Below, piece after piece: positions 54,726-63,300 of a DNA stretch of 64,000 nt. The DNA comes from Rhizobium sp. CSW-27. Its GTDB lineage: Bacteria; Pseudomonadota; Alphaproteobacteria; Rhizobiales; Rhizobiaceae. The position numbers and the translations under genes are program-made. The notes beneath the pieces are model-generated. The model saw only the letters and a program-made list of their open reading frames with translations. It was not told the origin of the DNA and did not search any database. The stretch covers positions 1 to 64,000 of the forward strand of contig NZ_JAHHZO010000005.1 in assembly GCF_018760785.1 (NCBI RefSeq). Direction: 5' to 3'. Numbering within the stretch: position 1 is the first letter of the stretch; each line of letters starts with the position of its first letter.

Positions 54726-56042
54726 TCAGCCGGTGACGCGGGCAATGGCATGGAAGAACGTCCCGGTGACGAGGCCGCGCCTGCCGCCGGATCGGCCGAT
54801 CGGCGTGCCGGTGCCATCGGCAATTTCGGCAAAGGCCTCGTCATGGCCCGCATCCGTCACCCGCGCGTAATGGAATTCGTGGCCGCGGATCACGTCGCCT
54901 GTTCTGCCCATCGACCCGTCGGAGAGGAGCCGGGCCTGGCGATAACCGAGATTCATCTTGCGGGTGGCGAAACTGGTGGAATGCGAGAGAAGACCGGTCA
55001 TCGCATGGCGGTTCCCCTCGGCATCCTCCAGGCTTTCGCCCAGCACCATGTAACCGCCGCACTCGCCATGCACCGGCCGCGCTTCGGCAAACCGGGCCAA
55101 GCCGTTGCGGAAACGGTCTGCGGCGGCAAGTGTTGCGGCAAACAGTTCCGGGTAACCGCCGGGAAGCCAGCAGGCATCGCAGGCGTTTGGCGGTGCCTCG
55201 TTGGCGAGCGGCGAAAAGGGCACGAGTTCGGCCCCCATCGAGCGCCAGTGGCGGCCGAGATGCGGATAAAGGAAGGTGAAGGCGGCATCGGAGGCAATGG
55301 CGATGCGCTGGCCGGGTGGCGGCAGATGGGCTGCCGTCGAGCCCGCCTGCGGCGCAATCTCCGTTGCCAGCGAGAGGATGGCATCGAGATCCAGCGAGGT
55401 CTCCATTACATCGGCCAGACGGTCGATATGGTTTTGGATCGCCGGATGTTCGCTCGCCTGCACCAGGCCCAGATGCCGTTCTGGCAATGACAGTTCGCCA
55501 TTGCGCAGGACGGCGCCGACAACGTCCAGGCCTGCCGCTTCGATCGCCGCCTTCGACAGCCGCACATGCCGTTCGCTGCCGGCGCGGTTCAGCACGACGC
55601 CCGCCATGCGGACGGCCGGATCATAATGCCGGAAACCGACCGCGACCGCGGCTGCCGTCTGGCTCTGGCCGGAGACGTCGAGCACCAGCAGCACCGGAAT
55701 GCCAAGCAGCCGGGACAGATCGGCCGCCGATCCGGTGCGGCCCTCGCCGCCCGAAATCCCATCGAACAGGCCCATGGCGCTTTCGATGATGAGCAGATCT
55801 GTGCCATCCGCCGCTTCGGCCAGAAGATGCTGGACCAGGTCCGGCTGCATGGCCCAGCTGTCGAGGTTCAGGCCCTCGATGCCGGTGGCGGCGTGATGAA
55901 AGCCGGGATCGATGTAATCCGGGCCGGACTTGATGCCGCGCACCTTCATTCCTCGTCGGGCGAACGCGCGTAAGAGGCCGATGGTGACGCTGGTCTTGCC
56001 AGAGCCGGAGCGCGGCGCGCCGATGATCAGAGCTTTTGTCAT
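54726..56042 (-). CDS. cobB: Hydrogenobyrinic acid a,c-diamide synthase CobB
   Basis: CobB amidates the a and c side chains of hydrogenobyrinate using glutamine and ATP. The 438-residue protein has an N-terminal dethiobiotin-synthetase-like domain (GAPRSGSGKTSVTIGLLRAF, SGPDYIDPGFH) and a C-terminal class I amidotransferase-like domain with the nucleophile cysteine in HGECGGYMVLG. The ATG at 56042 overlaps the cobA stop by 4 nt; the longer frame to 56321 lies over cobA and is not real. It is the last minus-strand gene of the cluster. Confidence 0.94.
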   Translation of the reverse strand: MTKALIIGAPRSGSGKTSVTIGLLRAFARRGMKVRGIKSGPDYIDPGFHHAATGIEGLNLDSWAMQPDLVQHLLAEAADGTDLLIIESAMGLFDGISGGEGRTGSAADLSRLLGIPVLLVLDVSGQSQTAAAVAVGFRHYDPAVRMAGVVLNRAGSERHVRLSKAAIEAAGLDVVGAVLRNGELSLPERHLGLVQASEHPAIQNHIDRLADVMETSLDLDAILSLATEIAPQAGSTAAHLPPPGQRIAIASDAAFTFLYPHLGRHWRSMGAELVPFSPLANEAPPNACDACWLPGGYPELFAATLAAADRFRNGLARFAEARPVHGECGGYMVLGESLEDAEGNRHAMTGLLSHSTSFATRKMNLGYRQARLLSDGSMGRTGDVIRGHEFHYARVTDAGHDEAFAEIADGTGTPIGRSGGRRGLVTGTFFHAIARVTG

Positions 56043-56830
56043 CCGGCCGCCTCCTGTGGGACGAGCAGCCCGCGCATGCGCACGATCTCGCCGATGATGA
56101 TGAGGGCAGGAGCGGCAAAACCCTGCCGTTCGGCTTCCGTGGCAAGCGTGCCGAGCGTCGCCGTCATCAGCCGTTCCTCTTTCGTGGTTGCCGCCATGAT
56201 GATCGCCGCCGGCGTTTCCGCCGCACGACCACCCTCGATCAGCAGCCTTGTGATGGTGGCGAGGTTCTTCAGGCCCATATAAACGACGATCGGTTCCCCG
56301 GTGCTCGCCAGCGCGGCCCAATCGAGATCGTCCGCTTCGCCGGCGGCATGGCCGGTTGCCAGCGTGATCGCCTTGCTCAAACCGCGCATGGTGGCCGGAA
56401 TGCGAGTGGAGGCAAGGGCTGCCAGTGAAGAAGTCATGCCGGGCAGGATACGGAACGGGATGCCGGCGTTTGCAAGCGCTTCCGCTTCCTCGCCGCCTCG
56501 GCCGAAGATGAAGGGATCACCACCCTTCAGGCGCAGCACGCGTTTGCCCTGCCGCGCCAGGCGAATGAGGGAGAGCGTGATGTCTTCCTGCGCGGTAGAC
56601 GGCTTGCCGCCGCGCTTTCCGGCATAGATCACCTCTGCCTGAGGCGCGAAACTCAGCACCTCGTCGGAGACCAGCGCGTCATGCACCAGGATATCGGCCT
56701 TGCCGAGCGCATCGAGCACTTCCAGCGTCAGGTAACGCGGGTCGCCGGGACCGGCGCCGGCCAGCCACACATGGCCCGGATGAAAGGCGGGCAGGCGTTC
56801 AGCCAGAAGTTCGAAGGCAGGGTTTGTCAT
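56039..56830 (-). CDS. cobA: Uroporphyrinogen-III C-methyltransferase CobA
   Basis: CobA methylates uroporphyrinogen III at C2 and C7 to precorrin-2, the entry to the corrin branch. The 263-residue tetrapyrrole methylase has VWLAGAGPGDPRYLTL, VIYAGKRGG, VLRLKGGDPFIFGRGGEE and LPGMTSSLAALA, the standard S-adenosylmethionine and substrate loops. It overlaps cobB by 4 nt. Upstream, across 53 bp, lies the divergent cbiD, so a divergent promoter may be shared. Confidence 0.95.
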   Translation of the reverse strand: MTNPAFELLAERLPAFHPGHVWLAGAGPGDPRYLTLEVLDALGKADILVHDALVSDEVLSFAPQAEVIYAGKRGGKPSTAQEDITLSLIRLARQGKRVLRLKGGDPFIFGRGGEEAEALANAGIPFRILPGMTSSLAALASTRIPATMRGLSKAITLATGHAAGEADDLDWAALASTGEPIVVYMGLKNLATITRLLIEGGRAAETPAAIIMAATTKEERLMTATLGTLATEAERQGFAAPALIIIGEIVRMRGLLVPQEAAG

Positions 56831-56883
56831 GCGGATGCCTTTTGCCGATGACGCAAGACCGTGTCACCGGTATAGAAACGCGT

Positions 56884-58029
56884 ATGGAAGTGGAAATCGG
56901 AAACGAGACGGCAAAAGACCTGCGCCGCGGCTGGACCACCGGCACCTGTGCGGCGGCGGCGGCCAAGGCCGCCTGCCTGGCGCTCACCGGTTACGGCTTT
57001 CCCGATCTCGTCGAGGTGACGCTGCCCGGCGGCCAGCGGCCGGGTTTTGTTCTGGCGCTGGAGGAACAGGGGGAGGGCTTTGCCCGCGCCGGGATCGTCA
57101 AGGATGCCGGTGATGATCCGGATGTCACGCACGGCGCGCTGGTCATCGCCACGCTGCGGCCTAGTCCTTCCGGTTCCGGCATCCGATTTTTCGCCGGCAC
57201 AGGTGTCGGCATGGTGACCCGCCCCGGACTTCCCATTGCCCCGGGCGAACCTGCCATCAACCCGGTTCCCCGCCAGATGATTGCGCAGGCGATCACCGAG
57301 GTGGCGGGCGAGCGCGCGGATTTCGACGTCGAGATCTCCATTCCGGGAGGCGAGGCGCTGGCGCAGAAGACGCTCAACCCGCGTCTCGGCATTGTCGGCG
57401 GCCTGTCGGTGCTCGGCACGACGGGCATTGTCATCCCGTTCTCCTGCTCGGCCTGGATCCATTCCATCTGGCGCGGCATCGATGTGGCGCGCGCGGAAGG
57501 GCTCGACCATGTCGCCGGTTCCACCGGCATGACGACGGAGAAGGCCGTGCAGGCGCATCACGGCCTGCCGGAGACTGCGCTGCTCGACATGGGCGATTTC
57601 GTCGGCGGCATGCTGAAATATCTGCGCAAGCATCCCGTTCCGAAGGTCACGGTGGCCGGTGGTGTCGCCAAGATCACCAAGCTGTCGCAGGGCATGCTGG
57701 ATGTACATTCCAAACGTGGCCTCGCGGATCTGGAGGCGCTGGCCGCCGTCGCGCGCGAGATTGGTGCAAGCGACGGCCTGATCGGTGCGATCGTTCAGGC
57801 GAACACGGTGGCGCAGGCCTTCCAGCTGGCAGAGGGCGAGGGGCTGGAGCTTGGCAACCACATCGCGGCGCGCGCCTGGCAGACGGCGGCGGCTGCCTTG
57901 CGCAACGAGGCGATCGCGCTCGAGATCCTGATCTTCGACCGCGAGGGCAGACTGGTTGGCGAAGCGCCTTTCACCCCCTCGCATCATGCCTCGTCCTTCT
58001 CCTTGGGCGAGCGGAAGCGGCGCACATAA
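56884..58029 (+). CDS. cbiD: Cobalt-precorrin-5B C1-methyltransferase-type protein CbiD
   Basis: CbiD methylates C1 of the corrin ring in the cobalt-early (anaerobic) pathway. The 381-residue protein starts the conserved [18 protein letters not shown], and has [33 protein letters not shown], the family signature. The other genes are those of the aerobic pathway but cobF is not seen here, so CbiD probably performs the C1 step. I chose the ATG at 56884; an in-frame ATG at 56848 is possible and neither has a clear ribosome site. It is inverted relative to its neighbours and overlaps cobM by 46 bp at the 3' end. Confidence 0.9.
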   Translation: MEVEIGNETAKDLRRGWTTGTCAAAAAKAACLALTGYGFPDLVEVTLPGGQRPGFVLALEEQGEGFARAGIVKDAGDDPDVTHGALVIATLRPSPSGSGIRFFAGTGVGMVTRPGLPIAPGEPAINPVPRQMIAQAITEVAGERADFDVEISIPGGEALAQKTLNPRLGIVGGLSVLGTTGIVIPFSCSAWIHSIWRGIDVARAEGLDHVAGSTGMTTEKAVQAHHGLPETALLDMGDFVGGMLKYLRKHPVPKVTVAGGVAKITKLSQGMLDVHSKRGLADLEALAAVAREIGASDGLIGAIVQANTVAQAFQLAEGEGLELGNHIAARAWQTAAAALRNEAIALEILIFDREGRLVGEAPFTPSHHASSFSLGERKRRT

Positions 58030-58757
58030 TCCGTGCTGTAGAGCGCGCTTTCGCGAAAATCCTCGGCCTTGAGACCGGGACCGACAAAGATCAGCGCGGT
58101 GCGCTCGATCGGTTCGGCGGCCACCTCAGCGCCGATGGTGGAGAGCGTGCCGCGCAGGATCTTTTCATCCGGCCAGCTGGCCTTCACGACAATCGCGACG
58201 GGGCAGTCGGCGCCGTAATGCGGCGTCAGATCCGCAACGATCTTGTCCAGCGCGTGGATGGCGAGATGGATGGCGAGTGTCGCACCGGTTGCCGCGAAAT
58301 TCTGCAGCGTCTCCCGCTCCGGCATTTTCGAGGCACGGCCGGAGACGCGAGTCAGGATCAGGCTTTGCGCCACTTCCGGGATCGTCAGTTCGCGCTTCAG
58401 CGCCGCCGCCGCCGCCGCAAAGGAGGGCACGCCGGGAGTCAGCGTATAATCGATGCCAAGGCGATCGAGCCGACGCATCTGTTCGGCGACCGCGCTCCAG
58501 ACGGAAAGATCGCCGGAATGCAGGCGGGCGATGTCTTGCCCTGCTTCGTGTGCGCGCAGATATTCGACCTCGATCTCATCGAGGGAGAGCGAGGCCGTGT
58601 CGACGATGCGTGCATCTGCCGGGCAATAGTCCAGCAATTCGCGCGGCACGATGGAGCCGGCAAAGAGGCAGACCGGGCAGCGGGCGATCAGATCGCGCCC
58701 GCGCACCGTAATCAGATCGGCGGCACCGGGGCCAGCGCCGATGAAATGAACCGTCAT
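57984..58757 (-). CDS. cobM: Precorrin-4 C11-methyltransferase CobM
   Basis: CobM adds the methyl group at C11 of precorrin-4. The 257-residue tetrapyrrole methylase has [46 protein letters not shown] and [15 protein letters not shown], all characteristic of CobM/CbiF. The ATG at 58757 overlaps the cobE stop by 4 nt. Its last 46 bp overlap the end of convergent cbiD. Confidence 0.95.
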   Translation of the reverse strand: MTVHFIGAGPGAADLITVRGRDLIARCPVCLFAGSIVPRELLDYCPADARIVDTASLSLDEIEVEYLRAHEAGQDIARLHSGDLSVWSAVAEQMRRLDRLGIDYTLTPGVPSFAAAAAALKRELTIPEVAQSLILTRVSGRASKMPERETLQNFAATGATLAIHLAIHALDKIVADLTPHYGADCPVAIVVKASWPDEKILRGTLSTIGAEVAAEPIERTALIFVGPGLKAEDFRESALYSTDYVRRFRSPKEKDEA

Positions 58758-59152
58758 GCGGCGTCCTCGACATGATCTTCAACGACCGCCAGCGCGCAGG
58801 TGACGCCCTGCGAGACATGGCGGGGGCCGAGAAGTTTTGCGGAAGCACCGCCTGCGGCCAGGGCTGCCGCTTCGCAGAAGCTGGAGACGCCGGCATGGCC
58901 AACACTGTGCGGCGAGACGGTGAGCGTGCGGTCGGAGACAGCCTCCATCTCCGCGTCGGAGAGGATGGCGAGATCGAGACCAAGACGCTTTGCGGCGTCC
59001 AGAAGCCCCACCTCATCGGCCTTCAGCGTGCCGGTGGCCAGCTTGGCGGGACGATCTCCCGCCTTGCCGGCGGCGGCGAGGGCCTCTTCAAGCACGGCCA
59101 TTACGACCTCTGCGCTGGTGCCGCGACGGCATCCGATTCCGGCAATCATCAT
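58754..59152 (-). CDS. cobE: CobE, cobalamin biosynthesis protein (CbiG C-terminal-like)
   Basis: The 132-residue protein corresponds to the C-terminal domain of CbiG. In aerobic producers CobE binds and protects a precorrin intermediate; its exact role is not settled. Typical elements are [34 protein letters not shown] and [15 protein letters not shown]. It lies 4 bp after cobL and overlaps cobM by 4 nt, so it is expressed in the same message. Confidence 0.9.
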   Translation of the reverse strand: MMIAGIGCRRGTSAEVVMAVLEEALAAAGKAGDRPAKLATGTLKADEVGLLDAAKRLGLDLAILSDAEMEAVSDRTLTVSPHSVGHAGVSSFCEAAALAAGGASAKLLGPRHVSQGVTCALAVVEDHVEDAA

Positions 59153-59156
59153 GGGT

Positions 59157-60404
59157 TCAATCCTCCGGCTTTCTCATAATCCACTGTGTGACGGGCATGG
59201 CCGGGCGCCAGCCAGTCATCCGACCCACCGGTTCGGCGCGGTCAACGGAAAGCCGCGTCAGGCTGCCGCCCCATTGGCTATGGGCGTTCAGCAGAATCTG
59301 CTCCATCTCCAGCGTGACGGCATTGGCAACGAGCCGGCCACCGGGTTTCAGCGCTGCCAACGCTGCCTCCAGCACGCCGTCGCCGCTGCCGCCGCCGCCG
59401 ATGAAGATGGCGTCGGGCTTGGGCAGTCCGGTTAGCGCGTCCGGCGCTTTGCCTTCGATGAGCTGCAGCGCTGGCACGCCGAAGTTTTGCGCATTGCGGC
59501 GAATGCGGGCGGCGCGTTCCGGGTGATGTTCGATGGCGATCGCCCACATGGAGGGGTGCGCCAGCATCCATTCGATGCCGATGGAGCCGGAGCCCGCGCC
59601 AATATCCCACAACAACTCGCCGCGGCGGGGGGCGAGCGCGGAAAGCGTCACGGCCCGGATCTCGCGTTTGGTGATCTGCCCGTCATGCTCGAAGAGGTCG
59701 TCGGGCAGGCCGAAACCGAGCGGCAGCACGCGGGCTGTGATCTCTGCCTGCACCTCAAGGGCCACTACATTCAGTGGATCGACTTGGGAAAGGGAAAAAT
59801 CGCGGGCCGGCGTTGATCGCGTCTTTTCCCGGGTGGCGCCGAGTGCTTCGAGAACCGTCAGCCGGCTGCTGCCAAAACCGGTCTCCGTCAGAAGCTTTGC
59901 CAGTTGCGCCGGCCCGTCGGCATCGGAGGTCAGCGCAATCACCTTGCGGCCCGGATGCAGCAGGGGGCGGATGAGGTCGAGCGCGCGGCCATGCAGCGAG
60001 ACGGTCTCGATCTCCTGCAGGGCCCAGCCGAGCCGCGAGGCGGCGAGCGAAAAGGCGGAAGGCGCGGGAAAAACGCGATAATCCTGTTTCGACAGCTGGC
60101 GCGCCAGCGTCACGCCGACGCCGAAAAAGAACGGGTCGCCGGAAGCCAGAACGCAGACCTTGCGGCCCTTGAGCACTAGGACCGCCTGCATGGCGCTGTC
60201 GAAGGGTTGCGGCCAGGGCCTTGACGCGCCCCGGATGGCAGTTCCCGCCAGTTCCAGATGGCGTTTGCCGCCGAAGACGAAGTCTGCCTCGGTAATGGCC
60301 TGTCGTGCCAACTCGCCAAGCCCCGCCAAGCCATCTTCGCCGATGCCGACGATGGACAACCAGGGCTGGCCGTTTAGAAGAGGGGTGGATGATTCAGGAG
60401 CCAT
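59157..60404 (-). CDS. cobL: Precorrin-6B C5,15-methyltransferase (decarboxylating) CobL
   Basis: CobL methylates C5 and C15 and removes the C12 acetate carboxyl of dihydro-precorrin-6. The 415-residue protein fuses a CbiE-type methylase (residues about 10-220; WLSIVGIGEDGLAGL, VLASGDPFFFG) and a CbiT-type methylase (about 235-415; WDIGAGSGSIGIEW at 266-279). The ATG at 60404 has GGAGG 8 nt upstream. Its start codon shares the CATG sequence with the divergent cobK start at 60403, so upstream signals of each gene lie inside the other's coding region. Confidence 0.94.
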   Translation of the reverse strand: MAPESSTPLLNGQPWLSIVGIGEDGLAGLGELARQAITEADFVFGGKRHLELAGTAIRGASRPWPQPFDSAMQAVLVLKGRKVCVLASGDPFFFGVGVTLARQLSKQDYRVFPAPSAFSLAASRLGWALQEIETVSLHGRALDLIRPLLHPGRKVIALTSDADGPAQLAKLLTETGFGSSRLTVLEALGATREKTRSTPARDFSLSQVDPLNVVALEVQAEITARVLPLGFGLPDDLFEHDGQITKREIRAVTLSALAPRRGELLWDIGAGSGSIGIEWMLAHPSMWAIAIEHHPERAARIRRNAQNFGVPALQLIEGKAPDALTGLPKPDAIFIGGGGSGDGVLEAALAALKPGGRLVANAVTLEMEQILLNAHSQWGGSLTRLSVDRAEPVGRMTGWRPAMPVTQWIMRKPED

Positions 60405-60405
60405 G

Positions 60406-61182
60406 ATGAACGCCTCCATTCTCATTCTGGGCGGTACGACGGAAGCCCGGCAGCTGGCGGAACGTTTGAGCGAAACCGGCCGTTTTCGGCTGGAACTGTC
60501 CATGGCCGGTCGCACGAAAGCGCCGGCCCGCCAGCCGGTTCCGGTGCGCATCGGTGGCTTCGGGGGTGCGGAAGGCCTTGGCCGTTACCTGACGGAGCAC
60601 GGGTTCGACCTGCTGATCGATGCCACGCATCCCTATGCAGCAAAAATCTCCGCCAATGCCGCACGGGCGGCGGACCTCACCGGCATTCCGCTGGTCGCCT
60701 TGCGCCGTCCCGGCTGGGAGCGGCAGGCGGGTGACCGCTGGCGGGAGGTGGACAGCGTCGAGGCGGCGGTGGCCGCTCTCGGAGAGCCGTCGCGCCGGGC
60801 TTTTCTGGCGCTCGGACGCCAGGAACTGCTGCCCTTCGAGGCGGCGCCGCAGCATGCGTATCTCGTGCGCAGCGTCGATGCCGTCGAACCGCCGCTCGTT
60901 CTGCCCACGGTGACCTATCTGACGGCCCGCGGTCCCTTCGAGGAGGCGGATGAACGGGCGCTTCTGACCGGCCACGGCATCGAGGCCATTGTCTGCAAGA
61001 ATTCCGGCGGTTCGGCAAGCTATGGCAAGATTGCCGCCGCGCGGGCGCTGGGCATCGAAGTCATCATGATCCGCCGCCCGGTTCTGCCGGACGTTCTCGC
61101 CTTTCAGACGGTGGATGACCTCGTGTCCCATGTGGATCAGGCCTTTCCACCGAAGGTCTTGCCCCAGGATCGCGGCGAATAA
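60406..61182 (+). CDS. cobK: Precorrin-6A reductase CobK
   Basis: CobK reduces the macrocycle of precorrin-6A with NADPH. The protein (about 258 residues) begins ASILILGGTTEARQLAERLS and has FDLLIDATHPYAAKISANAA and a C-terminal IVCKNSGGSASYGKIAAARALG, the CbiJ/CobK signature. Tandem ATGs occur at 60403 and 60406; AGGAG is better spaced for the second. It is on the opposite strand to the neighbouring cob genes, divergent from cobL with overlapping start codons and overlapping the end of cobJ by 46 bp. Confidence 0.93.
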   Translation: MNASILILGGTTEARQLAERLSETGRFRLELSMAGRTKAPARQPVPVRIGGFGGAEGLGRYLTEHGFDLLIDATHPYAAKISANAARAADLTGIPLVALRRPGWERQAGDRWREVDSVEAAVAALGEPSRRAFLALGRQELLPFEAAPQHAYLVRSVDAVEPPLVLPTVTYLTARGPFEEADERALLTGHGIEAIVCKNSGGSASYGKIAAARALGIEVIMIRRPVLPDVLAFQTVDDLVSHVDQAFPPKVLPQDRGE

Positions 61183-61910
61183 ACGAGCGGACGGTTGCCC
61201 TCGCGTTCGATCAGCCGCGTTTCCGTCGATCCGACGATGATGCAGGTCGCCATATCGGCCATGTCGGAACGGGCCTCCGATAGCGGCACCACGACGATCT
61301 TCTCGTCGGGACGACCGGCGGCGCGGCCAAAAATCACCGGAACCGTGCCCGGCAGATGGGCGCGCAGGATATCGAAGGCCTCTGCCAGCTGGTGGGGCCG
61401 GGCCTTGCTGACGGGATTATAGAAAGCCATGACAAAGCCTGCCTCTGCCGCCGCAATCAGCCGCTTTTCAATCACCGCCCAAGGCTTCAGATTGTCGGAG
61501 AGCGAGATGGCGCAGAAATCATGCCCCAGCGGTGCACCGGCCTTTGCCGCGACCGACAGCATGGCGGTGACGCCCGGCACGACGGAGAATTCGATCGCGC
61601 GCCACTCGGAGGGGCCACTGTCGATTGCCTCACACACGGCAGCCGCCATAGCAAAAACACCGGGATCGCCACCGGAGACGACACAGACCTTCTCCCCAAG
61701 CGCGGCAAGCGTCAGGGCGGCACTGGCGCGGGAAAGCTCTTCGCGATTGTCGGAGGCGTGGCGGCGCTGGTCCGGCCTCAGTTCCAGCCGGTCCACATAG
61801 GGGCCGTAACCGAAAAAATCGCTGGCTTCCGCAACAGCGGCGAGCGCTTCCGGGGTCACCTGCTGCGGGCTGCCGGGGCCGAGGCCGACAACGGTGAGTT
61901 TGCCCGTCAT
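61137..61910 (-). CDS. cobJ: Precorrin-3B C17-methyltransferase CobJ
   Basis: CobJ methylates C17 and drives ring contraction, yielding precorrin-4. The 257-residue tetrapyrrole methylase has LTVVGLGPGSPQQVTPEAL, SGGDPGVFAMAAAV, VVPGVTAMLSVAAKAGAPLGHDFC and FVMAFYNPVSKARPHQL. I use the ATG at 61910, which overlaps the cobI stop by 4 nt; the longer frame to 61997 lies on the cobI gene. Its 3' end overlaps convergent cobK by 46 bp. Confidence 0.94.
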   Translation of the reverse strand: MTGKLTVVGLGPGSPQQVTPEALAAVAEASDFFGYGPYVDRLELRPDQRRHASDNREELSRASAALTLAALGEKVCVVSGGDPGVFAMAAAVCEAIDSGPSEWRAIEFSVVPGVTAMLSVAAKAGAPLGHDFCAISLSDNLKPWAVIEKRLIAAAEAGFVMAFYNPVSKARPHQLAEAFDILRAHLPGTVPVIFGRAAGRPDEKIVVVPLSEARSDMADMATCIIVGSTETRLIEREGNRPLVYSPRSWGKTFGGKA

Positions 61911-62662
61911 GCCGGCACTCCCTGCGGGCGGCCCTTCCAGCCGGGCACCAGCACCAGCGAAAAGTAAGGGGCGGGCATGGTTTCGTCGCGTTGACACAGC
62001 GGCATGGCGTGGCCGGTCGGCATGGTGCCGCGCTCCACATAGATTGCGCCGTCGAGTTTTCCCGTGGCGGCAAGCGCGCGGCGGATCTTTGGCAGGTTGC
62101 GGCCAACCTTCATGATCACCGCGCCATCGGTGCCGGCAAGCCGCGCCGTCAGCGCCTCTTCCGGCAATGTGCCGGGCAACACGCTCAGGATATCGTCCCC
62201 CTGGACCAGCGGCAGGCCGGCGAGCGACCAGCAGCCGGACATGGCGGTGACGCCCGGAATGACTTCCGCCGGAAAATGCGGCGCAAGCCGCAGGTGCAGG
62301 TGCATGTAGGAGCCGTAGAACAGCGGATCGCCTTCGCTCAGAACCGCGACATTGCGTCCGGCCTGAAGGTGAACCGCGATTTCCGCCGCCGACTGATCAA
62401 AGAAGCCGTCGATGGCGCGTTTGTAGCTGTCGCTTTCCTTGTCCTCCTCCACCGTCACCGGATAGACGAGCGGCAGTTCGAGGATATCGGCCCGAACATG
62501 GGCCTCGACGATGGTACGGCCATTGCCGCGGGCACCGCGCTTGGCGAAGAAGGCCAGCACATCGGCGGCATTCAGCGCTTTCACGGCTTTCAGCGTCAAA
62601 AGCTCCGGATCACCGGGGCCGGTGCCGACGCCATAGAGCTTGCCGGGGGACATCTCGCTCAC
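61907..62662 (-). CDS. cobI: Precorrin-2 C20-methyltransferase CobI
   Basis: CobI methylates precorrin-2 at C20, the first committed cobalamin step after CobA. The 251-residue protein has LYGVGTGPGDPELLTLKAVK, VLSEGDPLFYGSYMHL and VIPGVTAMSGCWSLAGLP, as in CobI/CbiL. A GTG start at 62662 gives a 4-nt GTGA overlap with the cobH stop, which favours it over the ATG at 62653. Confidence 0.95.
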   Translation of the reverse strand: MSEMSPGKLYGVGTGPGDPELLTLKAVKALNAADVLAFFAKRGARGNGRTIVEAHVRADILELPLVYPVTVEEDKESDSYKRAIDGFFDQSAAEIAVHLQAGRNVAVLSEGDPLFYGSYMHLHLRLAPHFPAEVIPGVTAMSGCWSLAGLPLVQGDDILSVLPGTLPEEALTARLAGTDGAVIMKVGRNLPKIRRALAATGKLDGAIYVERGTMPTGHAMPLCQRDETMPAPYFSLVLVPGWKGRPQGVPA

Positions 62663-63294
62663 AGGCCGGCCCTCGCCAGCGCATTGACGGCGGCTGCCGT
62701 CATGGCCGAGCCGCCCATGCGGCCTTTGACAATCGCATAGGGAATGCCGTGCCGACTTTCCGCCAGTGCCTCCTTGCTTTCCGCAGCGCCGACGAACCCG
62801 ACCGGCATGCCGATGATCGCCGCCGGCTTCGGGCAGCCACGGTCCAGCATTTCCAGCAGGTAGAAAAGCGCGGTCGGCGCATTGCCGATGGCAACCACCG
62901 AGCCTTCCAGTCTCTCCGTCCAGAGCTCCATGGCCGCTGCGGATCGGGTATTGCCCACCTTCTTTGCCAGGTCCGGCACCTGCGGGTCACGCAGTGTGCA
63001 GATCACCTCGTTCTGCGCCGGAAGGCGGGCGCGGGTGACGCCATGCGCCACCATCTGCGCATCGCAGAAGATCGGCTTTCCGGCGAGAAGCGCCGCACGA
63101 GCGGCGCTGACGAAACCGGGAGAGAATTCGAACTGGCTGGCGGCCTCCACCAGGCCACACGCATGGATCATGCGGATCGCGACATCCGCCTCCTCCTCGC
63201 TGAAGCGGGAAAGATCCGCCTCCGCGCGGATGATGGCGAAGGATTTGGCGTAGATCGCATCGCCCTCGCGGATATAGTCGTAGGTCGTCATCAT
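62659..63294 (-). CDS. cobH: Precorrin-8X methylmutase CobH
   Basis: CobH moves the methyl group from C11 to C12 to form hydrogenobyrinic acid. The 211-residue protein has IRAEADLSRFSEEEADVAIRMIHACGLVE with the catalytic histidine in MIHACG, CDAQMVAHG and IIGMPVGFVGAAESKEAL. It follows cobG by 6 bp and overlaps cobI by 4 nt. ATG at 63294 and 63291 are both possible, after AAGGATC. Confidence 0.95.
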   Translation of the reverse strand: MMTTYDYIREGDAIYAKSFAIIRAEADLSRFSEEEADVAIRMIHACGLVEAASQFEFSPGFVSAARAALLAGKPIFCDAQMVAHGVTRARLPAQNEVICTLRDPQVPDLAKKVGNTRSAAAMELWTERLEGSVVAIGNAPTALFYLLEMLDRGCPKPAAIIGMPVGFVGAAESKEALAESRHGIPYAIVKGRMGGSAMTAAAVNALARAGL

Positions 63295-63300
63295 GATCCT

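Noticed and set aside
56043-56321. N-terminal extension of cobB upstream to 56321
   Set aside because: The extension is an out-of-frame reading of cobA, and the 4-nt ATGA overlap with the cobA stop gives a standard start at 56042.
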